DNA from: Microbispora amethystogenes
Lineage (GTDB): Bacteria > Actinomycetota > Actinomycetes > Streptosporangiales > Streptosporangiaceae
Reading direction: 5' to 3'
NCBI RefSeq assembly: GCF_016863015.1
Contig: NZ_BOOB01000034.1
Coordinates: 1 to 64,000 of the forward strand
Length of the DNA: 64,000 nt
Numbering within the stretch: position 1 is the first letter of the stretch; the number at the start of each line of letters is the position of its first letter. Positions 8,952-18,836 of the stretch are shown one piece after another. Below the pieces are notes generated by a model that was not told the origin of the DNA, ran no database searches, and saw only the letters and a program-made list of their open reading frames with translations. A program made the translations under genes and the position numbers.

Positions 8952-9204
8952 CTGTCGCTCCCTCCCCAGGGGGGGCGCCTTCACGACGCCTCGCACGGTG
9001 GGCTCATGTCGCCCCTTCTTCATCTGCCCTTCGTACATACGCCTCGCCGTCATCATTGGTTCGCTCGGCCCCTTCGCCGGGCGTGCGCCTGTCTTGCTCC
9101 TCGCCGATGGCTCACGGACCTCACTCACAGCTCCACCGTACCTGTAGAGGGCGACACCGCGGCAGACCGTGGCGAGCATGTTCGCTGGGGACGTAACGCG
9201 GTAA

Positions 9205-9699
9205 TCACCCGAGATGTTCCCCCGAATTTGCCTGGAGCACACCTTCCAACAGGTCCAAAGCCTCCCGGCAGGTCGCCTTTCTGATCTCGTCCCTGGTCCC
9301 GGTCAAGAGCAGGTCACGGTGCCAGAGCCGCTCCCCCGGCCCCGCCAGGGCGATGTGGACCGTGCCGACCGGCCTGCCGTCCTGCGGCTCGGGGCCGGCG
9401 ACCCCCGTCACCGCGAGACCGTAGTCCGAATCTGTCAGTTTACGCACCCCGGTCGCCATGGCCGCCGCCACGTCCGGGTGCACCGCCCCCTCCCGCTGCA
9501 GCAGGCCGGGCGGAACGCCGAGGATGCCCGCCTTGAGGTCGGTGGCGTAGGCGATCACCCCTCCCCGGAAGGCCGCGGAGGCTCCCATGGGCTCGGTCAT
9601 CGCGGCCCCGATCAGGCCGCCCGTCAGCGACTCGGCCACGGCGGCCGTCGCTCCCCGGCGGACCAGCAGGGACAGCACCTGCGTCGCCACGCTCGTCAT
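9205..9699 (-). CDS. cinA: CinA C-terminal domain protein (nicotinamide-nucleotide amidohydrolase type)
   Basis: 164 aa, matching the stand-alone PncC/CinA C-terminal domain that deamidates NMN to nicotinate mononucleotide. Recognisable segments are [38 protein letters not shown] and [20 protein letters not shown]. The ATG at 9699 overlaps the pgsA stop by four bases (ATGA), so translation is probably coupled. The N-terminal molybdopterin-like domain of long CinA proteins is absent, as usual in this operon. Confidence 0.93.
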   Translation of the reverse strand: MTSVATQVLSLLVRRGATAAVAESLTGGLIGAAMTEPMGASAAFRGGVIAYATDLKAGILGVPPGLLQREGAVHPDVAAAMATGVRKLTDSDYGLAVTGVAGPEPQDGRPVGTVHIALAGPGERLWHRDLLLTGTRDEIRKATCREALDLLEGVLQANSGEHLG

Positions 9700-10469
9700 A
9701 TGGTCCGCGCCCTCTTCGCCACCTGCCGCAGCCGCACCGCGCGCACCACGTAGTCGGCGCCGGTCCCCACCGTGACCACCAGGGCGAGACCCATCGCCGT
9801 CCATCTGGCCAGGTCGGGCACGGCGGGCACGATGTAGAGCGCGATGGCCACGATCTGCAGCACGGTCTTCACCTTGCCCCCGTAGCTGGCCGGGATGACC
9901 CCGTGCCGGATCACGAGGAAGCGCAGCAGCGTCACTCCCGCCTCACGAGCGATGATCACGATGGTGACCCACCAGGCGATGTCACCGAGGTACGACAGGC
10001 ACAGCAGCGCCGCGCCGATCAGCGCCTTGTCCGCGATCGGGTCGGCGATCTTGCCGAAGTCCGTGATCAGCGCGTACTTCCTGGCCAGCCAGCCGTCGAG
10101 CTGATCGGTGATGGAGGCGAGCAGGAACACCCCCAGCGCCGCCAGCCGCCAGGCCTCGCCCTCGGCGAACAGGAAGACGACGAAGACGGGCACGATCGCC
10201 AGGCGGGCGATGGTCAGGGCGTTCGCGATGTTCCAGGTGCTGACGCGGCGGGCCGCCCCCTCCTCGCCGTCGGCGGGCGGAGGCGCCACGGGCGCGGGGG
10301 GCGCCACGGGAGCCGGTGTCGCGGGGGCGGGGGTCACAAGCGCAGGAGGCGCGACGGGGACGGCGGCGGCCGGCGACGGCCCGATCTCCGCGGTCGCCTC
10401 GACCGTGGTCTCTACTGAGGCCTCTACCGCGCCCGCCACCTCCACCGGCGGCTCGCCGCGCTCCGTCAT
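9696..10469 (-). CDS. pgsA: CDP-diacylglycerol--glycerol-3-phosphate 3-phosphatidyltransferase
   Basis: Integral membrane enzyme of phosphatidylglycerol synthesis, 257 aa. The CDP-alcohol phosphatidyltransferase motif DGx2ARx8Gx3Dx3D is complete in [20 protein letters not shown] and the following PIADKA. Four to five hydrophobic helices follow. About 80 N-terminal residues before the core are Pro/Ala/Val-rich ([10 protein letters not shown]) and not part of the enzyme fold. The ATG at 10469 overlaps the rimO stop (ATGA), and the gene's own stop overlaps cinA, so rimO-pgsA-cinA form a tightly coupled unit. Confidence 0.94.
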   Translation of the reverse strand: MTERGEPPVEVAGAVEASVETTVEATAEIGPSPAAAVPVAPPALVTPAPATPAPVAPPAPVAPPPADGEEGAARRVSTWNIANALTIARLAIVPVFVVFLFAEGEAWRLAALGVFLLASITDQLDGWLARKYALITDFGKIADPIADKALIGAALLCLSYLGDIAWWVTIVIIAREAGVTLLRFLVIRHGVIPASYGGKVKTVLQIVAIALYIVPAVPDLARWTAMGLALVVTVGTGADYVVRAVRLRQVAKRARTI

Positions 10470-11878
10470 GTGCCTGCCTTGATCCGGGCGATCAGGTCGA
10501 CCCCCTCGGAGTCGACCGCGACCGCCTGCACGATCTGCCCGGGGACCAGGCCGATGCCCTGCACCGTGACCGCCCCGTCGACCTCGGGACCCTGGTGCGC
10601 CGCGCGGCCCTCGTAGCCGCCGTCACCGAGGTCCTCCTCGATGAGCACCTCCAGTTCGGTGCCGATGCGCTCCTCGGCCCGCTGGGCGGTCAGCTCCTCG
10701 GCGAGCTCGGTGAGCGTCGCCACGCGTTCGTCGATCACGTCCTGGTCGAGCTTGTCCCCGAAGCCGTACGCCTCGGTGCCCTCCTCGTCGGAGTAGCCGA
10801 AGACGCCGATGACGTCGAGCCTGGCCTCCTCCAGGAAGCCCACCAGCTCCTCGAACTGCTCCTGGGTCTCCCCCGGGAAGCCGACGATGAAGTTCGACCT
10901 GACGCCCGCCTCCGGCGCGCGCTCGCGGATCTGGTCGAGGAGGTCGAGGAAGCGCCGGGGGTCGCCGAAGCGCCGCATCCGCCGCAGCACCGGCCCGCTC
11001 GCGTGCTGGAAGGACAGGTCGAAGTAGGGCGCGACCCCCTCGGAGGAGGCGATCACGTCGAGCAGCCCCGGCCGCAGCTCGGCGGGCTGCAGGTAGCTGA
11101 CCCGCACCCGCTCGACGCCCTCGGTCTCGGCCAGCCGCGGCAGCAGCTTCTCCAGCGCCCGCAGGTCGCCGAGGTCCTTGCCGTACGACGTGGAGTTCTC
11201 ACTGACCAGCACCAGCTCCTTGACGCCCTGACCGGCCAGCCAGGCGGCCTCGGCGAGCAGGTCCTCCGGCGCGCGCGAGACGTACGAGCCGCGGAAGGCC
11301 GGGATGGCGCAGAAGGTGCAGCGCCGGTCGCAGCCCGAGGCGAGCTTGAGCGAGGCGACCGGCCCGGAGCCGAGCCGCTTGCGCAGCGTGCGCGGGCCGC
11401 TCGCGGGGGCGACGCCCTGCGGCAGCGGGTCCTCCTGGGCGTGGCCGGGAATGTGCGCCCGGGCCGCCGAGCGCTCCACCGGGCTGATCGGCAGCAGCGT
11501 GCGGCGGTCCCGCGGGGTGTGCGGGACCAGCGGCCTGCCCGCGAGGACGTCGTCGAGCCGCTCCCCGATCTCCGCGTAGTCGTCGAAGGAGATGACGGAC
11601 GCCTCCGGCAGGGCGTCGGCGAGCTGCGCGCCGTACCGCTCGGCCATGCAGCCCGCCGCGACCACCTTCGCGCCCGAGTCGGCCGCGGCGAGCAGGGTGT
11701 CGATGGAGTCCTTCTTCGCCGAGTCGATGAAGCCGCACGTGTTGACGACGACGACGTCCGGGTCGTCGTCACCGGTCTGCCACCCGGCGGCTTCGAGCCG
11801 CGCGGCGAGCTCCTCTGAGTCGACCTCGTTGCGGGCGCAGCCCAGCGTGATCAGCGATACGGTTCGGCGAGAAGACAT
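10466..11878 (-). CDS. rimO: Ribosomal protein S12 methylthiotransferase
   Basis: Radical-SAM methylthiotransferase, 470 aa, which modifies an Asp of ribosomal protein S12. The N-terminal UPF0004 domain holds the three Cys for the auxiliary cluster ([36 protein letters not shown]). The radical-SAM motif CxxxCxxC is CDRRCTFC, followed by [14 protein letters not shown]-terminal TRAM domain ends the protein. It starts with ATG at 11878, 30 bp after the RodZ-like gene. Confidence 0.96.
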   Translation of the reverse strand: MSSRRTVSLITLGCARNEVDSEELAARLEAAGWQTGDDDPDVVVVNTCGFIDSAKKDSIDTLLAAADSGAKVVAAGCMAERYGAQLADALPEASVISFDDYAEIGERLDDVLAGRPLVPHTPRDRRTLLPISPVERSAARAHIPGHAQEDPLPQGVAPASGPRTLRKRLGSGPVASLKLASGCDRRCTFCAIPAFRGSYVSRAPEDLLAEAAWLAGQGVKELVLVSENSTSYGKDLGDLRALEKLLPRLAETEGVERVRVSYLQPAELRPGLLDVIASSEGVAPYFDLSFQHASGPVLRRMRRFGDPRRFLDLLDQIRERAPEAGVRSNFIVGFPGETQEQFEELVGFLEEARLDVIGVFGYSDEEGTEAYGFGDKLDQDVIDERVATLTELAEELTAQRAEERIGTELEVLIEEDLGDGGYEGRAAHQGPEVDGAVTVQGIGLVPGQIVQAVAVDSEGVDLIARIKAGT

Positions 11879-11908
11879 GATGCGAACTACGGTATCGGCA
11901 GTCGGCGA

Positions 11909-12652
11909 TTAACGGGGACTCGGGCCGCCCGCGGCGAAGGTCCGCCGCACCATCTGACCGTCCTTGCCGGGCGCGCCGAGGTCCCTGCCGTTGACCACGA
12001 GCCGCACCGCCCCGGCGTCGGCGATGACCAGCTTCACCCGGTCCCTGGCCGAGTACGTCGTGGTCTTGCCCTCCGGCAGCGTGCCCTCGAAGATCGCCTT
12101 GCCCTTGGCGTCCTTCACGGCGATCCAGGACGGCTTGCGCGTGGTGACCTTGACCACCACGAGGCCGGGCCCGAAGGCCTCCTCCAGGCTCCGGCCCTCC
12201 CGGGCCCCCTCGTGGTGCACCTGCCCGTGCTGGGCGGGCGCCGGGACCCGTACGGCCGTCGGGCCCGTCCTGTCTCCCGAGCCCCCGAGCATCCGCGCGA
12301 CGACGACGATCACGACGATGGCCAGGGCGACCGCGACGGCCATCGTCCAGCCGGAGCCCCGGCGGCCCCGCTCACGCAGCACGGCGGCCCCTCCGAACAG
12401 CGCCGACGTCCTGACCGGGGAGTCGCCGTCCGGGTGCTCCTGCGCGTACTGCCGCACGAGCTCGTCCGGGTCCAGGCCGAGGCCGGACGCGATGGTACGG
12501 AGGTGGGCGCGCGCGTAGAAGTCGCCCACCGAGAAGTCGTCCCCCTCGAAGCGCGCGATGACGCCCTCGCGGATCCGCGTGCGCTCGCTGAGCTGACGCA
12601 CGGACAGCCCGGCGCGCTCACGGGCCTCGGCCAACGCAGCACCTACGCTCAT
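11909..12652 (-). CDS. RodZ-like helix-turn-helix membrane protein (DUF4115 type)
   Basis: 247 aa. The start MSVGAALAEARERAGLS at 12652 has GGGGGC upstream. An N-terminal XRE-like HTH (residues 1-70) is followed by a single transmembrane helix (WTMAVAVALAIVVIVVVARML, about 118-138) and an extracytoplasmic beta domain of the DUF4115 type. This is the arrangement of RodZ, which links MreB to the cell-elongation machinery, but many actinobacterial versions next to ftsK are uncharacterised. It is the second gene of the ftsK-rimO-pgsA-cinA-clgR block. Confidence 0.88.
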   Translation of the reverse strand: MSVGAALAEARERAGLSVRQLSERTRIREGVIARFEGDDFSVGDFYARAHLRTIASGLGLDPDELVRQYAQEHPDGDSPVRTSALFGGAAVLRERGRRGSGWTMAVAVALAIVVIVVVARMLGGSGDRTGPTAVRVPAPAQHGQVHHEGAREGRSLEEAFGPGLVVVKVTTRKPSWIAVKDAKGKAIFEGTLPEGKTTTYSARDRVKLVIADAGAVRLVVNGRDLGAPGKDGQMVRRTFAAGGPSPR

Positions 12653-12796
12653 CGTTAAGCCCCCTGTCTTCCAGACCGCCCCACAATGCGTAGTTAGTCC
12701 CATTCAATCAGCTACCGACTACGAAGGGTAGTCATAGGAGGGCATAGAGTACGCGACGGGGTCCGGCCGGTCCCGCCGCGCGGGGTGACGACGGCC

Positions 12797-15370
12797 CTAG
12801 GACTCGCCGCGCAGATCGGCGAGGAGGCCGGGCAGGTCGTCGGGCTGGACCAGCACCTCGCGGGCCTTCGATCCCTCGCTCGGGCCGACCACGTTGCGGC
12901 TCTCCAGCAGGTCCATCAGCCGTCCGGCCTTGGCGAAGCCGACCCGCAGCTTGCGCTGGAGCATCGACGTGGAGCCGAACTGGGTCGACACGATCAGCTC
13001 GGCGGCCTGGACCAGCAGGTCGAGGTCGTCGCCGATCTCCTCGTCGATCTCCCGCTTGACGGCGGCCGGCGCGGCCACGTCCTCGCGGTACTCGGCCTGC
13101 ATCTGGACCTTGCAGTGGCCGACGACCTCCGCGATCTCCTTCTCGGAGATGAACGCGTTCTGGAGCCGTATCGGCTTGCTCGCGCCCATCGGCAGGAACA
13201 GCGCGTCACCCTGCCCGACGAGCTTCTCGGCGCCCGGCTGGTCGAGGATGACCCGGGAGTCGGCGAGCGAGGAGGTCGCGAACGCGAGCCGGGACGGCAC
13301 GTTCGCCTTGATCAGGCCGGTGACCACGTCCACGGACGGCCGCTGGGTGGCGATGACCAGGTGGATGCCCGCGGCCCGGGCGAGCTGGGTGATGCGGACG
13401 ATCGAGTCCTCCACGTCGCGCGGCGCGACCATCATCAGGTCGGCCAGCTCGTCCACGATCACCAGCAGGTACGGGTACGGCTGGTAGACCCGCTCACTGC
13501 CCGGCGGGGGCACCAGCTTGCCCGCCCGGACGGCCTTGTTGAAGTCGTCGACGTGCCGGAAGCCGCTGGCGGCCAGGTCGTCGTACCGCCGGTCCATCTC
13601 GCCGACCACCCATTCGAGGGCCTCGGCGGCCTTCTTCGGGTTGGTGATGATCGGCGTGATGAGGTGGGGAATGCCCTCGTACGAGCTGAGCTCGACCCGC
13701 TTGGGGTCGACCAGCACCATGCGGACCTCGTCGGGGGTGGCCCGCATCAGGATCGAGGAGATCAGCCCGTTGATGCAGGTCGACTTGCCCGCGCCGGTGG
13801 CGCCCGCGATGAGGATGTGCGGCATCTTGGCCAGGTTGGCCACGATCGTGCGGCCCTCGACGTCCTTGCCGAGGCCGACGATCATCGGGTGGTGGTCGGC
13901 CTGGGCCACCTGCGAGCGCAGCACGTCGCCGAGCGACACGAGGTCCTTGTCGACGTTGGGAATCTCCACGCCGATCGCCGACTTGCCCGGGATCGGGGAC
14001 AGGATCCGCACGTCGGCCGACTTCACCGCGTACGCGATGTTCTTGGTGAGCGCGGTGACCTTCTCGACCTTGACCGCCGGGCCCAGCTCGATCTCGTACC
14101 GCGTGACCGTCGGGCCGCGGGTGAACCCGATGACCTGCGCGTCGATGGAGAACTGCTCCAGCACGCTGGTCAGCGCGTTCACGACCGTCCGGTTGGCCTT
14201 GGTCTCCTGCTTGGGGGCGCTGCCCGGCCGCAGCAGCGCGAGATCGGGCACCGTGTAGGGCCCCTCCTGGCTGGACAGGACGAGCTGCTCGACCTTCCGC
14301 GGCGCCGGGGTCGGCAGCGGCGGCTGCGGCGGGGCCTTGGGGAGCTCTATCTCCGGCTCGGTGGGCTCGCTCGGCGCGGCCAGGTCGGCGGCCGCGTCGG
14401 CGGCCTCGTCCACCAGGCCGGGGACGATCTCCGGCGAGTGCTCCTTCTCCGACAGCACGGGCGTGTCGTACGGCTTGACCCGGTCGCCGCCCTCACCGGC
14501 GTCGCCCTGCGACTTGCGGGTGCGCTTCTTCGGCCCGGCCGGCGACCTGCGCGGCCCCCCGGCCCCCTCCGGCCGCTCGAAGAGCATGTGCCGGATCTCG
14601 GCGAGGCGCTCGGGGACGCGGTGCACCGGGGTCGCGGTGATCACCAGCAGGCCGAAGCCCGACAGCATCACCAGAAGCGGGATCGTGATGAACGCCGGCA
14701 GGATGCTCGACGGCGGCGCCGAGACGATGAAGCCGACCATGCCGCCCGCCGCCGACACGTTGTCCATGCCGTCGGTCGGCCCGCCCGAGGGGTACGGCGT
14801 GCCGTGGGCGACATGCACGATCCCGAGGATCCCGGCCAGCAGCGCGGTCCAGCCGATGCCCATCCTGCCGGTCTCGGAGTTCTGGTCGGGGTGGCGCAGC
14901 AGCCGCCAGGCGAGCAGCGCGAGGAGCACGGGGACGGCCCAGGTGAGCGAGCCGACCGTGCCGCGCACCACGGCGTCGACGACCGCGGCGAAGCCCGTCG
15001 TGGTGTCGCGGCGCCAGGTCAGGGCGGCGAGCACGATGGCGCCGGCCAGCACCGACAGGCCCTGCCCGTCGCGCCGGTGCACGGGGTCGAGGTCGCGGGC
15101 GTTCTGCCCGAGCGCCCGGGCCGCCATGCCCAGGCTGTTCGCCACCACCATCCAGAGGCCGATGACGACCTTGCCGATCACCAGGAAGACCCAGCTGATC
15201 GGGTCGTGTCCGGTGGCGGGCGGGCGCTTCCTCGGCGCGGGCCGGGGCGCCGCCCTGCCTCGGGAGCCCGCCGGGGACCGTTTCGGTGCTGCCGTACGGG
15301 ACCCCGAGCGCTGCCCGGAGCGGGGCGTGGAGCGCTTGCCGGACCCCTGTCCGGACGTACGGGTGGCCAT
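12797..15370 (-). CDS. ftsK: DNA translocase FtsK/SpoIIIE family
   Basis: 857 aa motor that pumps chromosomal DNA through the division or sporulation septum. A basic N-terminus is followed by several transmembrane segments (about residues 60-260), an acidic/Pro linker, then the alpha-beta motor. Walker A is IAGATGAGKSTCINGL near residue 525; VLVDPKRVELSSYEGIPHL and the Walker B VIVDELADLMMVAPRDVED follow. The C-terminal gamma winged helix (about the last 65 residues) ends the protein. A 72-bp gap separates it from the iclR gene on the same strand. Confidence 0.96.
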   Translation of the reverse strand: MATRTSGQGSGKRSTPRSGQRSGSRTAAPKRSPAGSRGRAAPRPAPRKRPPATGHDPISWVFLVIGKVVIGLWMVVANSLGMAARALGQNARDLDPVHRRDGQGLSVLAGAIVLAALTWRRDTTTGFAAVVDAVVRGTVGSLTWAVPVLLALLAWRLLRHPDQNSETGRMGIGWTALLAGILGIVHVAHGTPYPSGGPTDGMDNVSAAGGMVGFIVSAPPSSILPAFITIPLLVMLSGFGLLVITATPVHRVPERLAEIRHMLFERPEGAGGPRRSPAGPKKRTRKSQGDAGEGGDRVKPYDTPVLSEKEHSPEIVPGLVDEAADAAADLAAPSEPTEPEIELPKAPPQPPLPTPAPRKVEQLVLSSQEGPYTVPDLALLRPGSAPKQETKANRTVVNALTSVLEQFSIDAQVIGFTRGPTVTRYEIELGPAVKVEKVTALTKNIAYAVKSADVRILSPIPGKSAIGVEIPNVDKDLVSLGDVLRSQVAQADHHPMIVGLGKDVEGRTIVANLAKMPHILIAGATGAGKSTCINGLISSILMRATPDEVRMVLVDPKRVELSSYEGIPHLITPIITNPKKAAEALEWVVGEMDRRYDDLAASGFRHVDDFNKAVRAGKLVPPPGSERVYQPYPYLLVIVDELADLMMVAPRDVEDSIVRITQLARAAGIHLVIATQRPSVDVVTGLIKANVPSRLAFATSSLADSRVILDQPGAEKLVGQGDALFLPMGASKPIRLQNAFISEKEIAEVVGHCKVQMQAEYREDVAAPAAVKREIDEEIGDDLDLLVQAAELIVSTQFGSTSMLQRKLRVGFAKAGRLMDLLESRNVVGPSEGSKAREVLVQPDDLPGLLADLRGES

Positions 15371-15442
15371 GATGCCGAAGTTACTCGTAAGGCACGGAGA
15401 TGTCCGGAAGGCTCGCCGAACGGGCCGGGGCGGCGGGTTGAT

Positions 15443-16216
15443 TCAGTAGGCGCGGCGCTGGCGCAGGGCGGAGCGCTCGATGCGCTCGCGCGCCTCCAGG
15501 AGGCAGGAGGCGATCTCCTTCTCCCGATCCGGGGTGAGGCGCGGGATCGGCACCGAGCAGCTGATGGCGTCTCTCGGCGGATCGCTGATCCGCAGCGCCA
15601 CGCCGAAGCACCGCAGCCCCTCGGTGTTCTCCTCCCGGTCGACGGAGTATCCCTGCTTGCGCACCCGGCGCAGGTCGACCAGCAGCTCCTCGGCGTCCAC
15701 GATGGTGTGGGCCGTCAGCGAGGGCAGCTCGGCGGGCAGCAGCGCCCGCACCTCCTCGTCGTCCCGGCTCGCCAGGATCGCCTTGCCGAGGGAGGTGGTG
15801 CTCGCGGGCAGCCGGCGCCCGACCCGGGAGAACGGCCGCAGGTAGTGCCGCGAGGCGCGGGTGGCGAGGTAGACGACGTCGAAGTGGTCGAGCCGGGCGA
15901 GGTGCACGGTCTCCCCCGTGACCTCCGCCAGCCAGTCCAGCGCGTCGTGCGCGAGCTGGACCACCGGGTCGCCGTCGATGTACGTCGCCCCGACCAGCAG
16001 CGCCCGCATACCGATCCGGTACAACGTGCCGGTGACGTCGGTCTCGATCCAGCCGAGGTCGACCAGGGTGCGCAGCAGAGCGTGCAGGCTGCTCTTGGGG
16101 TAGCCCAGCTTGCCCTGCAGGTCGGTGAGGCTGTGCAGCCCGGGATACTGCGCGAAGAAGTCGAGCAGCTCGACCGTCCGGAGCGCCGACTTCACGTGCG
16201 GCACGGGTTCCGCCAT
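15443..16216 (-). CDS. IclR-family transcriptional regulator
   Basis: 257 aa. The ATG at 16216 is preceded by GGGAGG. The N-terminal winged helix (VKSALRTVELLDFFAQYPGL ... YPKSSLHALLRTLVDLGWIE) is followed by the IclR effector domain (about 80-250) with the characteristic SCSVPIPR near the end. It is the last gene of a co-directional set: permease, permease, binding protein, enolase-superfamily enzyme, iclR. IclR-family KdgR proteins govern pectin and uronate genes in enterobacteria, so this gene is the best candidate to control the pectin/uronate regulon here (inference). Candidate palindromic sites lie at 20644-20656, 20793-20806 and 25045-25060. Confidence 0.9.
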   Translation of the reverse strand: MAEPVPHVKSALRTVELLDFFAQYPGLHSLTDLQGKLGYPKSSLHALLRTLVDLGWIETDVTGTLYRIGMRALLVGATYIDGDPVVQLAHDALDWLAEVTGETVHLARLDHFDVVYLATRASRHYLRPFSRVGRRLPASTTSLGKAILASRDDEEVRALLPAELPSLTAHTIVDAEELLVDLRRVRKQGYSVDREENTEGLRCFGVALRISDPPRDAISCSVPIPRLTPDREKEIASCLLEARERIERSALRQRRAY

Positions 16217-16247
16217 TTGGTACCTCCCTGACCGGCCTGTCCGCCTC

Positions 16248-17411
16248 CTATTGTGAGCCGGTTCCCCAGGAGGCGACCGTACGGGAGGCGATGTAGTCCA
16301 CATCCAGATCATCCCCCAGCCCGGGGGCATCCGGCATCCGCACCTTCCCGTCCACGAGCGGGTCGACGATCGACCGCAGGTGCGGGGCGGGGGTGTCGTA
16401 GTCCGAGTGCGGGTGCAGCAGGCCCCGCTCGTACCACCGCCCGCACAGCGTGGCACCGATCACGGCCAGGGCGCCGGACCCGTTGCCGTGGATCTCGCAG
16501 TCCATGCCGAACGACTCGGCGAGGTGCACGGCCTTGACCGCCGGGATGATCCCGCCGGAGCCGACCACGCCCACCCTGAGGATGTCGCACGCACCGGCGG
16601 CCACCCACTCGGCCCGGGCCATGTGCTTGCCCCAGGAGGTCTCCGGGCCGAGGATCGGCGTCCTGAGCTGGTCGGCGAGCCACCGGTACGACTGCACCGA
16701 CGCCTCCTCCATCGGCTCCTCGTACCAGGCGAAGCCGAGCTCGTCGAGGGCGCGGCCGAGGGTCAGGGCCTCGGAGCGGGAGTACCAGTGGTTGCTGTCG
16801 AGCATGAGCGCCACGTCCGGGCCGACCGCGTCGCGGACCGCCGCGCACGCCTCGATGTCGCGGTCCACGCCGTACGGCATGGGCGGCATCCAGGTGTGCA
16901 GCTTGATCCCGCGGTAGCCGCGGGAGACCAGGTCCTTGGCGAAGGCGGCGTAGTCCTCGGGGGTGGCCAGGCCGCCGGGGATGTCGTCGCCGCACATCGT
17001 GCTCGCGTACGCCGGCACCTCGGCGCGGGCGCCGCCGAGCAGCTTCCAGACCGGCAGGCCGAGCCTGCGCCCCGCGAGGTCCCACAGGGCCTGGTCGGCG
17101 GCGCTGAGCGCGCGGTCGGAGAGGTTGCCCTGCGCGCCGCGTTGGCGTCGGGCGACGCGGTGCCATAGCCGCTCCCGGTCGAGGCTGTCCTGGCCGACCA
17201 GCGCCGGTCCGATGTGACTCGTGATCACCGCCTCCCGTACGGTGTCCGGCGCGGCGAGGCAGTGCCCGGTGACGCCGTCGCTGTCGGTGATCGTGAGCAG
17301 CGCCTCCCGCACCTCGCGGGGCGGGCCGGGGTGCCGGTGGCCGTGCCCGTCGACCACCGACCTGGTGACCGTGGTGAAGACCGTGACGCCGACGCGTTCG
17401 ACGACCGCCAT
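16248..17411 (-). CDS. Enolase-superfamily (mandelate racemase subgroup) sugar-acid dehydratase-like enzyme
   Basis: 387 aa. The capping domain (about 1-125) precedes the TIM barrel. Metal ligands appear in order: Asp in LMLDSNHWY, Glu in FAWYEEPM and Glu in ILGPETSW. The second-strand base position reads GIKLHTW (KxH). The barrel end has DILRVGVVGSGG and EIHGNGSG, giving an Asp/His dyad. This places it among acid-sugar dehydratases or cycloisomerases, but the precise substrate (galactonate, galactarate or galactarolactone) cannot be read. It is translated from an operon with the ABC importer and iclR, and is distinct from the glucarate dehydratase at 27480. Confidence 0.85.
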   Translation of the reverse strand: MAVVERVGVTVFTTVTRSVVDGHGHRHPGPPREVREALLTITDSDGVTGHCLAAPDTVREAVITSHIGPALVGQDSLDRERLWHRVARRQRGAQGNLSDRALSAADQALWDLAGRRLGLPVWKLLGGARAEVPAYASTMCGDDIPGGLATPEDYAAFAKDLVSRGYRGIKLHTWMPPMPYGVDRDIEACAAVRDAVGPDVALMLDSNHWYSRSEALTLGRALDELGFAWYEEPMEEASVQSYRWLADQLRTPILGPETSWGKHMARAEWVAAGACDILRVGVVGSGGIIPAVKAVHLAESFGMDCEIHGNGSGALAVIGATLCGRWYERGLLHPHSDYDTPAPHLRSIVDPLVDGKVRMPDAPGLGDDLDVDYIASRTVASWGTGSQ

Positions 17412-17502
17412 GGGAACCTCGCCTCCTGAGTGGGCTGCCTCGGTGGGTTGGGAGGGCCGGTGCGCGGTCAGGGACGCACCGGCCCGGTCCGGGGGTGGCC
17501 GC

Positions 17503-18792
17503 TCAGCCGCCGTTGGCCTTCTTCCATTCGGCCTGGGCGTCGGTCAGCTTCTGCGCCAGGGTGTCGAGGAACTCCTGGGGCTTCATCTGGCCGAGCAGCA
17601 CCTTCTGGAAGAGGGGCTCGGTGTCGGCCTTGGTGATGGAGGAGAACTGGGGCAGGTAGTAGGGCGGCGACACGACCTGGGTGCTCGGATCGTTCAGCGT
17701 GTCGACGGCCGTCTTGAGGTGGTCCAGGCCCTGCACCCAGGAGTCGCCCTGCGCGTCGGTGTTGGCCGGGATCTGGCCGGTCTGCTGGTTCCAGTAGCTG
17801 TTGCCGTCGCGGGAGACGAGGAACTCCACGAACTTCCAGGCGGCGTCCTTGTGCTCGCTGCTCTTGAACACCGCGAAGCCGTCCACCGGGTTGGCGACGA
17901 CGGTCCGCTTCCCGCCCGGGCCGGTCGGCAGCGCGAACGCGCCGATCTTGTCCTTGCCGTGCGCCTTCACGTGGTCGTTGTACGACCCCAGGTTGTGGTG
18001 CATCATCGCGATCTTCCCGGTGCCGAAGGCGGCGACCATCTTCGGGAAGTCGTTGGTGACGTCGGCCTCGGGGGTGTCCTTCTTGTACAGCCCGGCCATC
18101 CTGCCGAGGAACTCGGCGTTCTTCGGGTCGTTGACCGTGCTCTTCCCCGAGGCGTCGAAGAACTCGCCGATCCCCGAGTAGGAGTACATCTCGGCGAGGA
18201 TCTGGAAGATCGATCCGGCGCCGCCGCGGATCGTGTAGCCGTACTGGTCGGGTTTCTTCGTCAGCCGGTCGGCGTCCGTGAAGAACTCGTCCCAGGTCGC
18301 CGGCGCCTGCTGGAGCTTGTCCTTCAGGTACCAGACCACGTCCATGTTGGAGGTGTTCGGCACCAGGTAGAGCTTGCCGTCGGGCACCGTCTTGCGGACC
18401 GAGTCGAGCATCGGCGTGGCCAGCTTGCCGTTCACCCCGCTCTTGGCCAGCCACTCGTCCGCCGGCTCCAGCGCCTGCTGGCCGGTCAGGTTGGCCAGGT
18501 ACGAGGTGGTCACGCCGCCGACGTCGGGGGTGTCGCCGCCCGCGACGGCCGTGTCGTACTTCTGCTGGACCGAGGCGATCGGGACGCCGACGTACTCGAC
18601 GTGGATCGTGGGGTTGGCCGCCTCGAACCGCTTGATGAGCTCCTGGTAGATCGGGGTGCGGGCGCCGCCGTTGTTGTCCCAGAACGTGATGGTCGTCTTG
18701 CCGGAGCCCTCGCCGGAGTCCGAGCCGGACCCGCACCCGGTGGCGGTGACGGCGAGAACGGCGAGCGCCGCCCAGGCCACCTTCATCTTCAT
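17503..18792 (-). CDS. Extracellular sugar-binding lipoprotein of an ABC importer
   Basis: 429 aa. The ATG at 18792 has a perfect AGGAGG upstream. A lipobox (VTATGCGSG, lipidated Cys20) follows a short hydrophobic signal. The mature part is an SBP_bac_1 family fold (ITFWDNNGG, AANPTIHVEYVGV, GKIAMMHHNLGSYNDHV). It presents a mono- or oligosaccharide to the two permeases encoded just upstream. Given the pectate lyase and uronate genes, oligogalacturonides are a plausible ligand (inference). Confidence 0.93.
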   Translation of the reverse strand: MKMKVAWAALAVLAVTATGCGSGSDSGEGSGKTTITFWDNNGGARTPIYQELIKRFEAANPTIHVEYVGVPIASVQQKYDTAVAGGDTPDVGGVTTSYLANLTGQQALEPADEWLAKSGVNGKLATPMLDSVRKTVPDGKLYLVPNTSNMDVVWYLKDKLQQAPATWDEFFTDADRLTKKPDQYGYTIRGGAGSIFQILAEMYSYSGIGEFFDASGKSTVNDPKNAEFLGRMAGLYKKDTPEADVTNDFPKMVAAFGTGKIAMMHHNLGSYNDHVKAHGKDKIGAFALPTGPGGKRTVVANPVDGFAVFKSSEHKDAAWKFVEFLVSRDGNSYWNQQTGQIPANTDAQGDSWVQGLDHLKTAVDTLNDPSTQVVSPPYYLPQFSSITKADTEPLFQKVLLGQMKPQEFLDTLAQKLTDAQAEWKKANGG

Positions 18793-18836
18793 GGTTCCTC
18801 CTGGTCAGGAGAGGCTGTGTAGAGCTGGGGGGATCG

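Noticed and set aside
12785-16231. A very long plus-strand open frame opposite ftsK and iclR
   Set aside because: High-GC antisense artefact; the protein is His/Arg/Asp-rich without folds, while ftsK and iclR are certain.
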